Shown: positions 6,658 to 7,969 of the stretch, in pieces
Position numbering within the stretch: the stretch's first letter is position 1
How the letters are laid out: each line of letters starts with the position of its first letter
DNA from: Eubacteriales Family XIII. Incertae Sedis bacterium
GTDB lineage: Bacteria; Bacillota; Clostridia; Peptostreptococcales; Anaerovoracaceae
Length of the DNA: 7,969 nt
Assembly (NCBI GenBank): GCA_031254995.1
Contig: JAIRTJ010000101.1
Span: 1 to 7,969, forward strand
Direction: 5' to 3'
Position numbers and translations under genes: made by a program
Notes under the pieces: model-generated
The model's input: the letters and a program-made list of their open reading frames with translations, nothing else
Databases searched by the model: none
Told to the model about the DNA's origin: nothing

Positions 6658-6682
6658 GGAAGCTGCCGGAGGCCGGCGTTCC
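6658..6682. repeat. Imperfect inverted repeat upstream of the pilin-like promoter
   Basis: GCCGG (6665-6669) and CCGGC (6673-6677) flank AGG, and outer arms GGAA (6658-6661) and TTCC (6679-6682) extend the pairing with unequal bulges. It is followed on the plus strand by GCATTTTT. It could be a weak plus-strand hairpin or a protein site upstream of the minus-strand -35 box. No gene ends just before it, so a terminator role is doubtful. The perfect palindromes TCCGATCGGA (6701-6710) and CTCGAG (6711-6716) follow shortly. Confidence 0.25.
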
Positions 6683-6717
6683 GCATTTTTCGCCATGATT
6701 TCCGATCGGACTCGAGA

Positions 6718-6736
6718 TTTTGCCGTTTCGGCAAAA
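6718..6736. promoter_or_regulatory. 19-bp palindrome, probable operator in the divergent region
   Basis: TTTTGCCG and CGGCAAAA are perfect 8-bp inverted arms around TTT. The site lies 40 bp upstream of the proposed -35 box of methyltransferase 2 and about 70 bp upstream of the pilin-like gene's -35 box, so a dimeric regulator bound here could affect both genes. T-rich arms followed by AAAAAC on the plus strand do not make a normal intrinsic terminator in either direction. Confidence 0.5.
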
Positions 6737-6776
6737 ACACAGTAAAATTTCGATACATTTGCGCACAATTATGCGG

Positions 6777-6805
6777 TTGCCCCTGCAACGGATTTATGTT
6801 ATTCT
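6777..6805 (+). promoter_or_regulatory. Candidate promoter for methyltransferase 2
   Basis: The -35 box TTGCCC (6777-6782) and -10 box TATTCT (6800-6805), each matching four of six consensus bases, are separated by 17 bp. GTTGC (6776-6780) and GCAAC (6785-6789) form an inverted repeat over the -35 box, and CGCA/TGCG arms (6762-6765 and 6772-6775) lie just upstream. The promoter is weaker than the divergent one, fitting low expression of a solitary methyltransferase. Confidence 0.45.
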
Positions 6806-6836
6806 GTTTGCGTCGCAAGAGCGAAATCAAAAAAAT

Positions 6837-6850
6837 GAGGGAGGGGGGTA
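6837..6850 (+). promoter_or_regulatory. Unusually G-rich ribosome binding site of methyltransferase 2
   Basis: A run GAGGGAGGGGGG ends 8 nt before ATG 6857, preceded by A7 at 6829-6835. Its 3' part AGGGGGGTA (6842-6850) is an exact reverse complement of TACCCCCCT (7906-7914) in the loop of the stem-loop behind the same gene. The G6 run is also a possible slippage tract. Confidence 0.7.
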
Positions 6851-6856
6851 TCTGTT

Positions 6857-7870
6857 ATGCCGAAAGGCAAAAAGTACAGATCCGTTGATCTGTTTGCGGG
6901 AATCGGCGGCATCAGATTGGGTTTTAAAGACGCTTTCGGCGATGAAATTGAGACAGTGTTTGTCTGCGAATGGGATGCGAATGCGCAAAAGACCTATCGC
7001 GCAAATTTTCGGGACGATTTCGAGATACAGGGAGATATAACCGAAATCGACGAAAAGAGCATACCCGCTTTTGACATTTGTTTGGCAGGATTTCCCTGTC
7101 AGGCGTTCAGTCTGGCGGGGAAAAAGCAGGGATTTCGCGATAATTGCAAAGGGATGTCGAGAGGAACCTTATTCTTCGATGTCGCGCGGATATGCGAATA
7201 TAGAAAACCGAAGGCGGTTTTCTGCGAAAACGTAAAAGGACTCTATGCGCACGACAGAGGTCGGACGTTGGACATCATCGTCAATACGTTGAAGGAGATA
7301 GGATATCGAGTCTTCGTCGAGGTTTTGAACAGCAAGGATTTCGGTGTTCCGCAAAATAGAGAACGACTGTACATCGCGGCGTTCAGGGAGGATTTGGATT
7401 CATCGGGATTTAGATTCCCCTCACCTCGCGAAGAGAAAAAACGGCTCGGAGACGTATTGGAGGCGGAGGCCGTGCCGGCGAAATACTACCTCAGCGCTCG
7501 ATATCTGGAATCCCTCAAGAGGCACAAGGCTCGGCACGCTGAGAGGGGAAACGGTTTCGGATATGAGATACGCGGAGCGGACGACATAGCCGGGGCAATC
7601 GTTTGCGGAGGCATGGGACGGGAACGAAATTTGATCGTCGATAAGCGATTAAGTCGCTCGACGACAGGCCAAGCCGCGGCAACGATGAATCGCGAGAACG
7701 TGCGAAAGTTGACGCCTCGCGAATGGGCGAGACTCCAGGGTTTCCCCGAAGATTACAGGCTTGCGGTTGCGGATACGCATCTGTACAAGCAATTCGGCAA
7801 CAGTGTGACGGTTCCGGTCGTTCGCGCGATTGCGGAGGAAATTAAAAAAACGCTCGACTGCAATGTTTGA
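6857..7870 (+). CDS. DNA (cytosine-5) methyltransferase, solitary unit (Dcm/EcoRII-like recognition region)
   Basis: Makes 5-methylcytosine in a specific DNA site using S-adenosylmethionine. The 337-residue protein has motif I VDLFAGIGG (10-18), motif IV GFPCQAFSLAG with catalytic Cys81, ENV (124-126), QNRER (166-170), motif IX KLTPREWARLQGFPEDY (284-300) and motif X QFGNSVTVPVV (312-322). The target-recognition region (about 190-283) contains KARHAERGNGFGYEI. A GNGFGY element also occurs in Dcm and EcoRII-type enzymes that methylate CCWGG/CCNGG-like sites; using it to predict the site here is tentative. Motif I starts almost at the N-terminus, so there is no extra helix-turn-helix domain like the one by which M.EcoRII or M.SsoII represses its own gene. 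ATG 6857 follows a G-rich ribosome binding site. The gene has its own promoter and terminator and no endonuclease partner in the window. It differs clearly from the first methyltransferase in the recognition region and flanks, so the two are not recent duplicates. Confidence 0.96.
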   Translation: MPKGKKYRSVDLFAGIGGIRLGFKDAFGDEIETVFVCEWDANAQKTYRANFRDDFEIQGDITEIDEKSIPAFDICLAGFPCQAFSLAGKKQGFRDNCKGMSRGTLFFDVARICEYRKPKAVFCENVKGLYAHDRGRTLDIIVNTLKEIGYRVFVEVLNSKDFGVPQNRERLYIAAFREDLDSSGFRFPSPREEKKRLGDVLEAEAVPAKYYLSARYLESLKRHKARHAERGNGFGYEIRGADDIAGAIVCGGMGRERNLIVDKRLSRSTTGQAAATMNRENVRKLTPREWARLQGFPEDYRLAVADTHLYKQFGNSVTVPVVRAIAEEIKKTLDCNV

Positions 7871-7892
7871 TGAAGAAGAGCGAATTCCGGTA

Positions 7893-7927
7893 ACGCGGGA
7901 TACATTACCCCCCTTTGTATCCTGCGT
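7893..7927 (+). other. Large stem-loop behind methyltransferase 2 with a C6 loop
   Basis: ACGCGGGATACA (7893-7904) pairs over 12 bp with TGTATCCTGCGT (7916-7927), with one G-U pair, enclosing an 11-nt loop TTACCCCCCTT. It starts 22 nt after the stop codon and is followed 7 nt later by the terminator hairpin. The loop is a perfect 9-nt complement of the gene's own ribosome binding region, plus two further G-U pairs. There is no U-tract directly after it, so this hairpin is not itself the terminator. Confidence 0.75.
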
Positions 7928-7934
7928 CATCGGG

Positions 7935-7969
7935 CAAGCGCGTTGCGAAATGCAATGCGCTTGTTCTTT
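7935..7969 (+). terminator. Intrinsic terminator of methyltransferase 2
   Basis: CAAGCGCGTTGC (7935-7946) pairs over 12 bp, with one G-U, with GCAATGCGCTTG (7952-7963) around a GAAAT loop. TTCTTT follows and runs to the window edge. A GC-rich stem with a U-rich tail is the standard rho-independent form. It ends a monocistronic transcript about 65 nt after the stop codon. Confidence 0.8.

Noticed and set aside
6642..6830. Minus-strand frame of 62 codons across the divergent intergenic region
   Set aside because: TTG start without a Shine-Dalgarno, covers both proposed promoters and the palindrome, and the product has no recognisable features.
971..7870. Reading the region as a restriction-modification or anti-phage island
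   Set aside because: No endonuclease, nuclease, helicase, toxin or other effector gene is present in the window; the remaining genes are pilus and signalling genes.

Overview
The window reads as chromosomal DNA of a Gram-positive, Clostridia-like bacterium, probably an uncultured member of Bacillota. This is inferred from the style of the PilT and PilX-like proteins, a Firmicutes-type OmpR-class two-component pair with only a short linker after the second membrane helix, strong purine-rich ribosome binding sites and a perfect TATAAT box. Base composition is mixed at roughly half G+C. No transposase, integrase, phage gene, tRNA, rRNA or CRISPR array is visible.

Layout: (1) 3-911 (+) is the 3' part of a type IV pilus retraction ATPase (PilT), cut by the left edge. 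(2) 971-1888 (+) is a complete DNA cytosine-5 methyltransferase 59 bp behind pilT. (3) 2074-2748 and 2805-4094 (+) are an OmpR-family response regulator and its membrane sensor histidine kinase, preceded by a two-copy direct repeat that looks like a response-regulator box. (4) 4135-6507 (-), convergent with the kinase, encodes a 790-residue protein with a PilX-like prepilin N-terminus and a long repetitive beta-rich C-terminus. (5) 6508-6856 is a divergent control region with a strong minus-strand promoter, a structured leader for the pilin-like gene, a 19-bp palindrome, and a weaker plus-strand promoter. (6) 6857-7870 (+) is a second, different cytosine-5 methyltransferase, followed by a large stem-loop and an intrinsic terminator at the right edge.

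How the parts may work together (inference): the two pilus genes suggest a type IV pilus or surface-fibre locus. A two-component system and two methyltransferases lie in the same neighbourhood. Neither methyltransferase has a restriction endonuclease beside it inside the window. The second has its own promoter and terminator and so looks like a solitary unit, which raises the possibility of epigenetic rather than defensive roles.

The most unusual signals are noncoding. The apical loop of the stem-loop behind the second methyltransferase gene is a 9-nt perfect reverse complement of that gene's own Shine-Dalgarno region. The pilin-like gene has a roughly 104-nt leader that begins, almost exactly at the predicted transcription start, with a compact fold closed by AGUCCC/GGGACU, and it has a second hairpin abutting the ribosome binding site. 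I do not recognise that leader as a known riboswitch class. All structures were judged by eye; no folding or database search was run.
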